Made by a program: the position numbers and the translations under genes. 64,000 bases of DNA from Syntrophomonadaceae bacterium. Lineage in GTDB: Bacteria; Bacillota; Syntrophomonadia; Syntrophomonadales; Syntrophomonadaceae. The notes below the pieces were generated by a model. The model made no database searches, had not been told where the DNA came from, and saw only the letters and a program-made list of their open reading frames with translations. Location of the stretch: positions 11,694 through 75,693 of the forward strand of contig JAQWBP010000009.1 of NCBI GenBank assembly GCA_028706315.1, written 5' to 3'. Shown one piece after another: positions 7,763-15,740 of the stretch (the first letter of the stretch is position 1; every line of letters begins with the position of its first letter).

Positions 7763-9260
7763 GTTCTTTGAAACTCAAATATGGTATTAGTGCATAAAAA
7801 CCAGTTAAATTTTGGTTAATTATGCCTTTAGCATCAACAAGGTTACTGGATTTATCTAAAAATGAGCAGGCTAACCCCTTTCTTTTAAAAACCTTAATTT
7901 CTGCTTGCTTTAGGCAGCTATATCTGCAGAAGATTTGTCTTTGTTTATGGCGACAACTGATGCAATCATGGTAATAACACTCAGGTAGGCATGAGTTTTG
8001 ACCTTTTTAATGCCTCGCACATTGAGTCCAGTTTCAAGTCCCAGATGCTCCTTTAATCGCCCAAAACATCGCTCTACACCGGTTCTTTTGTTGTATAGCA
8101 GTTTCCAGTTTGAAGTTCCTCGATGAGGCACTGTGAACAATCTGGAATCTTGTCTGGCTCTGGTTTTAACAACCATTCCATAATTGCTGGCTGAGCACCA
8201 GGAGGAACCAAAAGGGCAGTCACATTTGCCCATAACATGAGGGCATCGGAATTTGTTAACCCCATTGCTACCGCCCCAATAAGTCATGCGGTATCCTGCT
8301 GAACATATGGGAGTTGCATCCCAATCCAGACCTTCTGGAGGTTCCTTTGCCCCCCGGTGGTTTAGTGGTATTATTGCCTGTGCTTTGTAGTTCTTGCGGA
8401 TTAGTTCATATATTGACTTTTGATCATAACCTGCATCCATGAGATAATACTGGGGTTTACTGTTCAAGTTACTATTGCATTCTTCAAGGATGCTTTCGGC
8501 CACTATACCATCGTGGATACTAGCTGGGGTTATGCTCAATGCTACTGGTAATTCAGATTTAACGTCAGTAGCTATATGCAACTTGTAGCCAAACCAGGTT
8601 ATCTGATTACCATTGGTATCTAGCTTACTGCCCCAGTTAGCGGATTGGCCATCGTCATTAATATTTTTACGTGGAACTGACTTCTCATTAGCATCTACTT
8701 TGGAAGCATCTATGGCAATGGAACTGGTATCAAGAAGCCCCATGGATTCTGCTGTTTTTACCTGTTTATTGAACAGTTCACTAAGTACTTCTGATTGACT
8801 TAACTGTTCATAGAAACGACTAAAGGTAGCAATACTAGGCAATTTGCCAAAAACATCAAAGCCGCAGTTGTATCTGAGCACTGGGTCATGGGTAAGACGC
8901 TCCACTAACTCAGTAAATGTAGCCATATTGTAAACTCGCATCGCAATTAATGCTTTAAGTTTGTGCTCAACCAAGTAACCAGTCGGCCCTCGATGTTGTT
9001 CATTATTCTTAGAAAGAACAGTGATAACGTCATCAAAATCGAGGGTGGCTAGAATTATCTCTAAACGTGACCGGGGCTGCAAATTTATTGCATCCTCAAA
9101 GGAAAAAACATAGCCTTGTCGAATATTCATAAGTGACTTCGCCTCCTTCGGATTGTTTGTTTAGTCACTTATTAATTCGACAAAATGGGGGGTGAAGTCC
9201 TTTTTCTGTACTACTAAATCCCCATTATTTTCGGTCTTAGAGAATATGCAAAAGTCTCAT
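7733..9260 (-). mobile_element. insertion sequence with DDE transposase, 1528 bases
   Basis: The ends are inverted repeats: TTGAGACTTTTGCATA at 7733-7748 and ATGAGACTTTTGCATA on the other strand from 9260 inward (one mismatch, at the outermost base). Direct TTAA copies flank it (7729-7732 and 9261-9264), fitting a 4-base target duplication. A single intact transposase gene lies inside. The size, duplication and transposase type suggest the IS5/IS1182 area of insertion sequences; exact family uncertain. Confidence 0.87.
7910..9130 (-). CDS. DDE transposase (DUF772 N-terminal domain plus DDE_Tnp_1)
   Basis: 406 residues. The N-terminal third (KLKALIAMRVYNMATFTELV, FGKLPSIATFSRFYEQL) is the DUF772/InsH-type DNA-binding region. 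The catalytic region shows the first acid in SSIAIDASKVDANE, the second in YYLMDAGYDQKSIYEL, and the third in KRTGVERCFGRLKEHLGLE. Between the second and third acids lies a cysteine-rich insert (CPHVMGKCDCPFG). The gene appears complete and in frame, with GGAGGCGAAG before the ATG, so the element may be active. It uses the reverse strand, like the neighbouring toxin genes. Confidence 0.93.
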   Translation of the reverse strand: MNIRQGYVFSFEDAINLQPRSRLEIILATLDFDDVITVLSKNNEQHRGPTGYLVEHKLKALIAMRVYNMATFTELVERLTHDPVLRYNCGFDVFGKLPSIATFSRFYEQLSQSEVLSELFNKQVKTAESMGLLDTSSIAIDASKVDANEKSVPRKNINDDGQSANWGSKLDTNGNQITWFGYKLHIATDVKSELPVALSITPASIHDGIVAESILEECNSNLNSKPQYYLMDAGYDQKSIYELIRKNYKAQAIIPLNHRGAKEPPEGLDWDATPICSAGYRMTYWGGSNGVNKFRCPHVMGKCDCPFGSSWCSASNYGMVVKTRARQDSRLFTVPHRGTSNWKLLYNKRTGVERCFGRLKEHLGLETGLNVRGIKKVKTHAYLSVITMIASVVAINKDKSSADIAA

Positions 9261-9312
9261 TTAAGTATCGATTTTATTTGCAGATTATTTATCTTAAGAA
9301 TAATTTGCTGTT

Positions 9313-9585
9313 TTACACCCTATTAGTTTGCGGATTAACAACCTGGAAAGTACCCCCTATATTACCATAAGGGAAGTTAAAAGTTGTACGGAAGTAACCG
9401 TCCCCGTCAGCCTTGGTCTGCGAATAAAGAACAGATTTATCTCCTGAGTCTACCTGGACTAATACATCGGAATATGGCAGCCTAAAATCACTGTCTTCAG
9501 CTTGCCCGTATAACATGAACACGGACCCGGGACTGTACGCTTGTCGGGCACCGTTTAGAGTAAACAACGCCTCGCATAATGGCAA
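9313..9585 (-). CDS. unknown 90-residue protein, possible fragment of a surface protein
   Basis: MPLCEALFTLNGARQAYSPG at the start, then FMLYGQAEDSDF and TKADGDGYFRTTFNFP. The second half looks like a beta-sandwich segment of the carboxypeptidase-regulatory or macroglobulin-like sort (a D-G-x-Y-F-R-x-T pattern). There is no signal peptide and no clear ribosome site, so it may be a piece of a longer extracellular protein. It lies between the insertion sequence and the duplicated gene end, where fragments are expected. The function is unknown. Confidence 0.4.
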   Translation of the reverse strand: MPLCEALFTLNGARQAYSPGSVFMLYGQAEDSDFRLPYSDVLVQVDSGDKSVLYSQTKADGDGYFRTTFNFPYGNIGGTFQVVNPQTNRV

Positions 9586-9596
9586 TTGAATTGAAA

Positions 9597-9690
9597 GCCT
9601 GTTTATATGCTCAAGTTAAGTAAAGGTATAAAATAAATAACAGAATACAGTAATGAAAAATGCCCAGCCACATATAAAAGGCCGGGTAAT
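9597..9690 (+). pseudogene. duplicated 3' end of the 5929 gene plus its terminator
   Basis: The codons for A-C-L-Y-A-Q-V-K-stop (9597-9623) match A-C-P-Y-A-Q-A-K-stop at the end of the 5929 gene (6427-6453). Similarity continues through the untranslated tail (TAACAGAATA then AGTAAT) to a diverged terminator stem at 9661-9687. Only the end of the second copy remains. Confidence 0.75.
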
Positions 9691-9799
9691 TATTGCCATA
9701 TTTAACCATTTAGTATATACTATTCTATACAAATGAGTAGGTTTGCATACGAGATTAGGGAATTACTATAATATATATAAAATAGGGAAGGTGGCCATT

Positions 9800-10195
9800 T
9801 TGACTAAGGATGAAATTATAGTGTACTGGGTCACTTCTGCAGATCAAGACTATCAAACCATGATACATTTATATGAGAGCAAGGACTATCACTGGAGTCT
9901 ATTTATGGGTCATTTGGTTTTAGAAAAATTATTGAAAGCGGTTTATGTGGCGCGAGTTGATACAGAGATTCCCAGAATTCATGATCTGCTAAGAATATCG
10001 GAAAAAGCTGCTTTGAACCTTAATGATAAACAAAAGGATCAACTGGACCTGGTAAGCAGTTTCAACATTGCAGCTAGATATCCTGATTACAAGCATAGTA
10101 TCTATCAAAAGTGTACTCCGTCGTTTACGAAAGAAAACTTGATGACTATTAAGGAGTTGAGGACGTGGCTTCTAGGAGTATTAGAGAAGAAATAA
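9800..10195 (+). CDS. HEPN domain protein (toxin half of a HEPN/MNT pair)
   Basis: 131 residues from the TTG at 9800, chosen because GGGAAGGTGG lies just upstream; a frame extension to 9743 has no ribosome site. The helical HEPN fold is indicated by YWVTSADQDYQTMIHLYESK and LVLEKLLKAVYVAR. The RYPDYKH motif (an R-x5-H pattern) is the expected active site of HEPN RNases. It overlaps the following nucleotidyltransferase gene by 31 bases. Family knowledge: HEPN/MNT pairs often act as type VII toxin-antitoxin modules in which the MNT partner AMPylates the HEPN toxin. Whether this pair does so is inference. Confidence 0.85.
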   Translation: MTKDEIIVYWVTSADQDYQTMIHLYESKDYHWSLFMGHLVLEKLLKAVYVARVDTEIPRIHDLLRISEKAALNLNDKQKDQLDLVSSFNIAARYPDYKHSIYQKCTPSFTKENLMTIKELRTWLLGVLEKK

Positions 10196-10470
10196 CTGCT
10201 ATTGCAGAAAAATATGCGGACCTTGTCAAGGAAGAAATGAATGTGGAGGCGGTTTATTTATTTGGTTCTTTTGTTAATGGAAACCATGATCAGGATAGCG
10301 ATATAGATATTGCGGTAATTGCAGACGATTTTTCCGGTGATATTATTGAAGATACGTTAAAGTTAATGAGGATACGAAGAAAAGTTGATACCCGAATAGA
10401 ACCTCACCCTTTGAGAAAAGATAACCCTTTTGTTAGGGAAGTAATAACGACCGGTCGTCGTATCGGATAA
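10165..10470 (+). CDS. MNT-type minimal nucleotidyltransferase (antitoxin partner)
   Basis: 101 residues from a GTG, with AAGGAG 8 bases upstream, inside the end of the HEPN gene. The polymerase-beta-type motif GSFVNGNHDQDSDIDIAVI carries the G-S-x(10)-D-x-D pattern, and a third acid follows in KVDTRIEPHP. The size and position fit MNT proteins paired with HEPN partners. It probably modifies or neutralises the HEPN protein. A terminator follows 57 bases later. Confidence 0.87.
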   Translation: MASRSIREEITAIAEKYADLVKEEMNVEAVYLFGSFVNGNHDQDSDIDIAVIADDFSGDIIEDTLKLMRIRRKVDTRIEPHPLRKDNPFVREVITTGRRIG

Positions 10471-10526
10471 TCTGAGGTAGTTGTTAAGTTGGTAAGTCAG
10501 TCAAGGGTGGCGGCAGAAAAGGTTAG

Positions 10527-10560
10527 CACCTCCTGCTTTTCGTAAGCAGGAGGTGTATTT
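10527..10560. terminator. hairpin between convergent genes
   Basis: CACCTCCTGCTT (10527-10538) pairs with AAGCAGGAGGTG (10544-10555), a perfect 12-pair stem, followed by TATTTT. It lies between the MNT gene and the convergent coat-like gene and could end transcripts from both sides. Confidence 0.7.
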
Positions 10561-10576
10561 TAAGGTTTTTCTGAAT

Positions 10577-11050
10577 TTATTGGGGATTGTACATGCCGTT
10601 ATTTTGCATATAGTGGAATATGCCCTCACCGTGTTGCTGCTCTTCTTTTTGAATATGATTTAGAACCTGGCGCACGTTAGTGTCTCTAAATTCAAAAATA
10701 GATGTATTATAGGCAGCTGAAACGTATTTTTCGGTCATAAGCATATCGTTGCACAGGGTAGCATCATTCTGGTTAACCATACCACCAGGAGCAGATGAAG
10801 GTTGAGGGGGAGTCTGCTGTTGGCTTTGCTGCTGTTGCCCTTGGCCTGTTGGTGGTAACTGACCATTGAGCATTTGGTTAATGCTGTTCAGATGTTGTTG
10901 TTCTTGAGCGGCATAACCCTGGAACAGGCTTTTTAGCTGCTGGTCCTGGGCTTGGTTAGTGTAGGTAGTATATTTGTCGACACATACCTGTTCATGAGCT
11001 TTCTGATCTTCTAAGAGCATTCTTTCTTTTTGGGTAAAATTTAACGCCAT
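10577..11050 (-). CDS. spore coat protein CotF-like
   Basis: 157 residues from the ATG at 11050; AGGAGGTG is 7 bases upstream, and the earlier in-frame GTG overlaps that site. Two ferritin-like helical halves (residues 1-60: FTQKERMLLEDQKAHEQVCV; residues 90-157: LCNDMLMTEKYVSAAYNTS) flank a Gln/Pro-rich linker. That layout is the coat-F family. Family knowledge: such proteins are found in the spore coat or made in the mother cell. It implies an endospore former. A sporulation-sigma promoter was not identified. Confidence 0.85.
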   Translation of the reverse strand: MALNFTQKERMLLEDQKAHEQVCVDKYTTYTNQAQDQQLKSLFQGYAAQEQQHLNSINQMLNGQLPPTGQGQQQQSQQQTPPQPSSAPGGMVNQNDATLCNDMLMTEKYVSAAYNTSIFEFRDTNVRQVLNHIQKEEQQHGEGIFHYMQNNGMYNPQ

Positions 11051-11159
11051 TACTAACACCTCCTAACTATATTTTGGTTAGAAAGTGAGTATTTATGCAA
11101 AAGACACATGGCAATAACAATATTATTAATTTGATATTATTAATTTGAAAATATTACCG

Positions 11160-11348
11160 GCGCTGGCAAATGCTTGGGAGGCAAGCTAAAAGCTATAAGT
11201 GAAATTAATTACATGCACAAAATATTCGAATGGGCCAAGGTATTGTCAAAACACATCGAATATAGCACTATTATATAGAACCTTCATTTTCATTTTTAGC
11301 ATAAATCTCTATATTCTTGAGAACCCGTATTTTGCGGGTTCCTTTTTT
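11160..11348 (+). ncRNA. candidate structured small RNA
   Basis: There is a forward-strand intrinsic terminator here with no protein gene in front of it. Upstream there is an inverted repeat ATATTCGA (11222-11229) and TCGAATAT (11256-11263), plus several short complementary stretches. The 5' end is a guess. I could not match it to 6S RNA, tmRNA or a riboswitch class. Confidence 0.3.
11321..11348 (+). terminator. orphan forward-strand terminator
   Basis: GAACCCG (11321-11327) pairs with CGGGTTC (11335-11341) and CTTTTTTG follows. It faces away from the coat-like gene, so something transcribed forward from about 11060-11320 should end here. Confidence 0.8.
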
Positions 11349-11809
11349 GTTTGTATGTACAGGGCGAGGGATTTTTTTGAGATTTAGGAGGTCTATAACA
11401 CCCTGTACACCTATATGTAAATGCCAGATTAACAAATTAAATGTAATTGCTAATTAGCCTGCCTTTAAGCTTGTTAAAAAAGTAACAAGCTCCTTCTAAT
11501 AGTATTATATCGCTATTTGTGCTTTTTGTAACTATCTTTGCGGTATTTTTTATCTGAACCTGATAGTAAATTTTTATGGGGAACAGTGGGGAAAAATAAC
11601 AAGGATAACAGAATTAGATTTTTGCTTAGCAACAAGATAAATAGCGACCATTATCCTATAAAATAAAAGGCCGAAGTTACGAAAACCTGATTTTAAGTCT
11701 ATAATATACACAGGATATATATACCTTTTTAGGGTTTTATGTCATATCAGCACTAAAATAAGGGATAATAGTTGTATTTTCTGTACTATACAATTGGGGA
11801 GAAAAAATA

Positions 11810-12739
11810 ATGAGCAGGCTTATCTCTATTGTTATTCCGTTATTCAATGAAGGGTTACATATCGAAGAAAGTTTAAACAAGATTGAAACGGAAGTTTTAA
11901 AAACTGGATTAAATTATGAATTAATCGTTATAGATGATGGTTCGAGTGATGATACCTGGGAAATTATCACTAACCGTAAAAAGAATTACCCACAGCTAAA
12001 AGCCGTCAGATTTAGCCGGCATTTTGGCAAAGAATCCGCTTTATGTGCTGGGCTTGATGAGGCAGCTGGTGATGCAGTCATAGTTATTGACGGTGATCTC
12101 CAGCACCCGCCGGAATTAATACCTCAAATGCTATTTTTATGGGAACATGAGGGTTATGAAATTGTTGAATGTGTAAAATCTGTCCGGGGGCAGGAGCCAT
12201 CTGTGAAGAAGTTGGGAGCATCTACTTTTTATACCTTGCTTAACAAGTTGTCTGGATATAATCTGAATGGTGCGTCTGATTACAAACTTTTGGATAGAAA
12301 AGTCGTCTCTGCCTGGCAACAGATGGGAGAAAGTAATGTTTTTTTCCGGGGCATGACTGCCTGGCTGGGCTTTAAAACTACTCGCCTAGATTTTACCGTG
12401 GGAGAAAGAGCCGCTGGTAATTCTCAGTGGTCGTTACTGCACCTGTGGAGGTTGGCGATAACTGCCCTCGTTTCTTTTTCCTCTTTGCCTTTACGTATTG
12501 TAACTATTCTGGGGGCAGTTTTCCTGCTGGTATCGATTATCCTGGGTATGCAAACTTTTTATATGAAATTTACCGGCGCAGCGATTACTGGTTTCACCAC
12601 CGTGATATTGCTGCTTTTAATAATTGGCAGCATAGTTATGCTAAGCCTGGGGATTATCGGTGAGTATATTGCGGCTATTTATCTAGAAGTTAAGCGGCGT
12701 CCCCGCTATATTGTGACAGAAAGAACGGATGTAAGGTGA
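11810..12739 (+). CDS. polyprenyl-phosphate glycosyltransferase, GT2 (GtrB/DPM1-like)
   Basis: 309 residues. The N-terminal GT2 domain has ISIVIPLFNEG, VIDDGSSDDTW and the metal-binding VIVIDGDLQHPPEL. Two membrane helices close the protein (about residues 230-255 and 264-290). This is the layout of enzymes that put a sugar on a polyprenyl phosphate carrier. It is the first gene of a four-gene operon with a PTPS-domain membrane protein, an exosortase-like protein and a second GT2. The stop codon sits against the ribosome site of the next gene. It likely supplies a lipid-linked sugar for a surface modification step (inference). Confidence 0.9.
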   Translation: MSRLISIVIPLFNEGLHIEESLNKIETEVLKTGLNYELIVIDDGSSDDTWEIITNRKKNYPQLKAVRFSRHFGKESALCAGLDEAAGDAVIVIDGDLQHPPELIPQMLFLWEHEGYEIVECVKSVRGQEPSVKKLGASTFYTLLNKLSGYNLNGASDYKLLDRKVVSAWQQMGESNVFFRGMTAWLGFKTTRLDFTVGERAAGNSQWSLLHLWRLAITALVSFSSLPLRIVTILGAVFLLVSIILGMQTFYMKFTGAAITGFTTVILLLLIIGSIVMLSLGIIGEYIAAIYLEVKRRPRYIVTERTDVR

Positions 12740-12745
12740 TTGCTA

Positions 12746-15394
12746 TTGGCTGAGAATAAATTTAATATGCTTTATGCCATGTCTTTTTTTCTTTCTGCCA
12801 GCCACTGGGTGGTTTACCAGGGTAAAAAAGGCGAGGTACACCAGCATATCTGGGAACTGGAACTATTAATTAAAAACCAAAATACGGATAACCGGCGCCT
12901 CGAATTGGGTTTTGCTGATATTGATAATTTAATTAGTCCTTATCTTGATACTTATGAAGGTGTATGTCTTAATGATTTTCCTCCCTTTGATAAAATAATG
13001 CCGACTACTGAAAATATGGGACAAGTTTTTTATCAGGGGCTTAATGTAGTTCTTAAACCTTATGGGTTGTTTATTGCGGAACTAAGACTAAAGGAAACAC
13101 CTACCAGGGGTATAATTATCCGGGATTATGAATCTGAGCAGGTTAAGCGCGAAATGCCGCTGTTTATGACGAGCTGCACCGAGCAGGAAGCAGCAGCTGT
13201 GCTCGAAGAACCAGCAGCTAGTGAAACGGTAGTGGCTGCAGGGGAGGTTTTAGAAGAAAGCTATGGTTATGGCAATATCGATAAGAGCGAAAAGGATAAT
13301 GAGCCACAGAGTTGGCTGGTCAGGATGCAGGATGCTATAGAAAAGCATAGTTCTCTTTTTACTTTTATAGCTATTGCAACTGTTTTAGCTGCTAATGCTT
13401 TTGTATATCATGATCTGCTGGTTGATTATCCGGCCCGAGCCTATCCCTGGGGTTCAGATGCCTGGGGCCATCTTTATAAGGCGGAATTTCTCCTGGAGCA
13501 AATTAAACAGGGTAATTTCTGGCCCAGTTATTTTCCCTGGTGGTATAACGGTATTCAGCTGTTCAGGTACTGGGCACCGCTTCCTTACTATGTTCTGGCT
13601 GGGATGGGGCTAATATGTAAGGACATTTTTCTGGCCCATATCTGGTATATTATTGGCTGTTCGCTGTTAGGTAGTATTTCCTGGCTAGCTATGCGAAAAT
13701 ATACGGGTTATCTACCGGTTTTAATTATTGCACTGTTATGGGTCATAGTTCCTGACAATATAAGTGTTACTTTTTCGGAGGGTAACTTGCCCCGGACGCT
13801 TATCATGGCGATTACACCCATAATAGTATACTTGGCACTGGAGATTTATCATGGCAAAGCTGATGCTAAGAAACAGTTTGGTTTTGTTTTACTGCTGGCG
13901 GCTTCGGTACTGACTCATGCTATGATGGGGGCCATTCTAACCGGTAGTATTTGTTTATGGTATATGATTACTGCCTGGTTTGACCGTAAGCCCTGGACGT
14001 TTGTAGTGCGGTTTTTAATATTGAGCGCTTGTGGGATATTAGTAACTTCCTGGTGGTTGTTCCCGGCACTTACGGGAGGAATTACCAGCATTGATAGTGG
14101 GGGTATAAATGAAGCTATTCGCTTTTTCCCCCTTAGTAAGTCATTAAATCCGTTACTTCGCATGAAAGATCCGGAAGTATTTTATCTGGGGTTGTCTTAT
14201 GCAGGACTGCTGGTATTCGGTCTTTTAACCTGGAAATCACGTCGGTCATATCAGAAATCGGCTTTACTTATTGCGGCGCTATTTTTCCTGGCTACTACTA
14301 CGGTTACCAGTTCACTTTATCTTAAACTCCCCCTGCATAACTTGTTATGGCCACAGCGGTTAACTACTGCAGGTATTGCTTTGTTATTGCTGGGAACAGT
14401 TAATTTTGATTTTAATGTAAACCGACCTGCGCTAAAGAAATTAGCCGGAGTTATATTTATTTTGCTGGTACCGGCTCTTTTTATCGATAGTTATTTGTCA
14501 CATAATCTTATTCATCTAAGGGAATACCCCCAGCACGTGGCCAGGGGGATAGAAACAGCAGCTACCCATGAAGGTTTTAAAGTAGCAGCAGTTGATTTGA
14601 GCGAGTTTGGCTCTATGGTTTCCTATTTGTTTAGCAGTGAATTTGAGCGGGAGCAGGTATTCGGGTGGGCCTGGCAGGGAGCACAAACTTCCTCTAATAT
14701 AGCGCTGGCAAATACAGCGATTAAGAGTTCCTGGTATAACTATGCTCTGGATAGGTTGGAAGAACTTGGCGCTACTCAGCTCCTGGTAAAACGGGATACG
14801 ATAAATAATTATAGCTCATTTACTGAGGCTGCACGGGATAAGGGCTACCAACAGGTCTTTATAAATGATATTGCAGCAGTATATAGTGTTAATCGCGGGC
14901 CGTATGCCTGTACGGCAGATTATAAGATTCTGGGTATTGGCCCGGGGGCTAATTTCCTTTCCGTTATATATCCGCAGATCCAGGTGGGGCAGAGTACTAT
15001 TATCGAGGATTACCCTCTGCAGAAGCTTAAGGAGTATGATGCATTAGTATTATCTGGTTTTGACTGGCGTACTAAAGATAGGGCGGAACAGAGAATTGTT
15101 GCTTACCTGCACGGCGGAGGTCGGGTCATTGTTGACCTAAACGGGGTAAAGTGTGATATGTTTTCCAGCCGTCCCTCTTTTCTGGGAGTAGAAGGGGAAC
15201 CTTTAGCGCTAACTACTCCAGTTCCGATTTATCATGATAAACCAGTTAATCTGCAGTCTTTTGATGAAGCTAATCTTCCCTGGATGGCTTTAACCCTGCA
15301 AGGGTTAGACGTGGTAAAAACTCGCATAAATTACCGGGGACAAATAGCTGCCATAGGTGGGTATAAACAAATGGGAGCAGGTAGTTGCCTATAA
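12746..15394 (+). CDS. PTPS-like domain fused to a large multi-pass membrane protein (PTPS_related); frameshifted near the end
   Basis: Start taken as TTG at 12746, 7 bases after AAGGTG. Residues 1-120 resemble 6-pyruvoyl-tetrahydropterin synthase: SASHWV, then HQHIWELEL, LGFADIDNLI, MPTTENMGQ and LRLKETP. The three zinc histidines (about H20, H32, H34) are present. No cysteine stands at the usual catalytic place, so pterin synthesis is doubtful. After a linker come about ten membrane helices (residues 210-560), then a soluble domain with an ALVLSGFDWR segment. This matches the PTPS-related membrane family seen beside XrtG exosortases. The frame stops at 15392-15394, but homologous-looking sequence continues one frame over to 15740. 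Removing one A near 15369-15371 joins the two into one protein of about 997 residues. Confidence 0.85.
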   Translation: MAENKFNMLYAMSFFLSASHWVVYQGKKGEVHQHIWELELLIKNQNTDNRRLELGFADIDNLISPYLDTYEGVCLNDFPPFDKIMPTTENMGQVFYQGLNVVLKPYGLFIAELRLKETPTRGIIIRDYESEQVKREMPLFMTSCTEQEAAAVLEEPAASETVVAAGEVLEESYGYGNIDKSEKDNEPQSWLVRMQDAIEKHSSLFTFIAIATVLAANAFVYHDLLVDYPARAYPWGSDAWGHLYKAEFLLEQIKQGNFWPSYFPWWYNGIQLFRYWAPLPYYVLAGMGLICKDIFLAHIWYIIGCSLLGSISWLAMRKYTGYLPVLIIALLWVIVPDNISVTFSEGNLPRTLIMAITPIIVYLALEIYHGKADAKKQFGFVLLLAASVLTHAMMGAILTGSICLWYMITAWFDRKPWTFVVRFLILSACGILVTSWWLFPALTGGITSIDSGGINEAIRFFPLSKSLNPLLRMKDPEVFYLGLSYAGLLVFGLLTWKSRRSYQKSALLIAALFFLATTTVTSSLYLKLPLHNLLWPQRLTTAGIALLLLGTVNFDFNVNRPALKKLAGVIFILLVPALFIDSYLSHNLIHLREYPQHVARGIETAATHEGFKVAAVDLSEFGSMVSYLFSSEFEREQVFGWAWQGAQTSSNIALANTAIKSSWYNYALDRLEELGATQLLVKRDTINNYSSFTEAARDKGYQQVFINDIAAVYSVNRGPYACTADYKILGIGPGANFLSVIYPQIQVGQSTIIEDYPLQKLKEYDALVLSGFDWRTKDRAEQRIVAYLHGGGRVIVDLNGVKCDMFSSRPSFLGVEGEPLALTTPVPIYHDKPVNLQSFDEANLPWMALTLQGLDVVKTRINYRGQIAAIGGYKQMGAGSCL

Positions 15395-15740
15395 TCCTTC
15401 TGGAAAAGTTACCGTGAGTCTTTTTGATGCTAACCATCGCCTGTTATGGATTGATTCAGGACGCTGGGGAGAAGGTGCACACTTCCCTTCGCGCTGCGAG
15501 TTTTATTTACCGTTTGAGCAGCTAGGAATTATTGCTGGTCAAAATATGCGTGTTTATGCAGAGGCGAGTCAAGCTAATTCTTTTCAGCATTGTGATCGGA
15601 TACCTGATGAGGGTGATATTCAGATTTCCCCTATACCAGCTCTGGGAAAAACGATGTTCTATATTTTATGGGCAGTTATTTTAACCGCCGGGATAGTTTT
15701 GATTAAAAAATCATGCTATAAGGATGTTCCCAGTGTATAG
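15357..15740 (+). CDS. C-terminal part of the PTPS-related membrane protein in a shifted frame
   Basis: The frame reads WEQVVAYNPSGKVTVSLFDA, ending with a membrane helix (MFYILWAVILTAGIVLI) and a short basic tail. It has no ribosome site and overlaps the preceding frame by 38 bases. Fused after ...GGYKQ of the upstream frame it gives a smooth sequence and a final membrane anchor. I treat it as the broken-off end of the 12746 gene. Its stop overlaps the start of the exosortase-like gene, as expected for a tight operon. Confidence 0.75.
   Translation: MGINKWEQVVAYNPSGKVTVSLFDANHRLLWIDSGRWGEGAHFPSRCEFYLPFEQLGIIAGQNMRVYAEASQANSFQHCDRIPDEGDIQISPIPALGKTMFYILWAVILTAGIVLIKKSCYKDVPSV

Larger units (their letters stand above)
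11051..11809. other. long intergenic region, no protein gene seen
   Basis: This 759-base AT-rich gap separates divergent genes. It holds a possible small RNA ending in a terminator (about 11160-11348), a nine-pair perfect hairpin AGCTTGTTA/TAACAAGCT (11468-11491), and presumably the promoter of the exosortase-locus operon close to 11700-11790. A 62-codon frame at 11199-11387 runs through the terminator and has no ribosome site; I reject it as a gene. Confidence 0.5.

Noticed and set aside
11199-11387. 62-codon forward frame
   Set aside because: It runs through a terminator hairpin and lacks a ribosome site; a small RNA is a better explanation.
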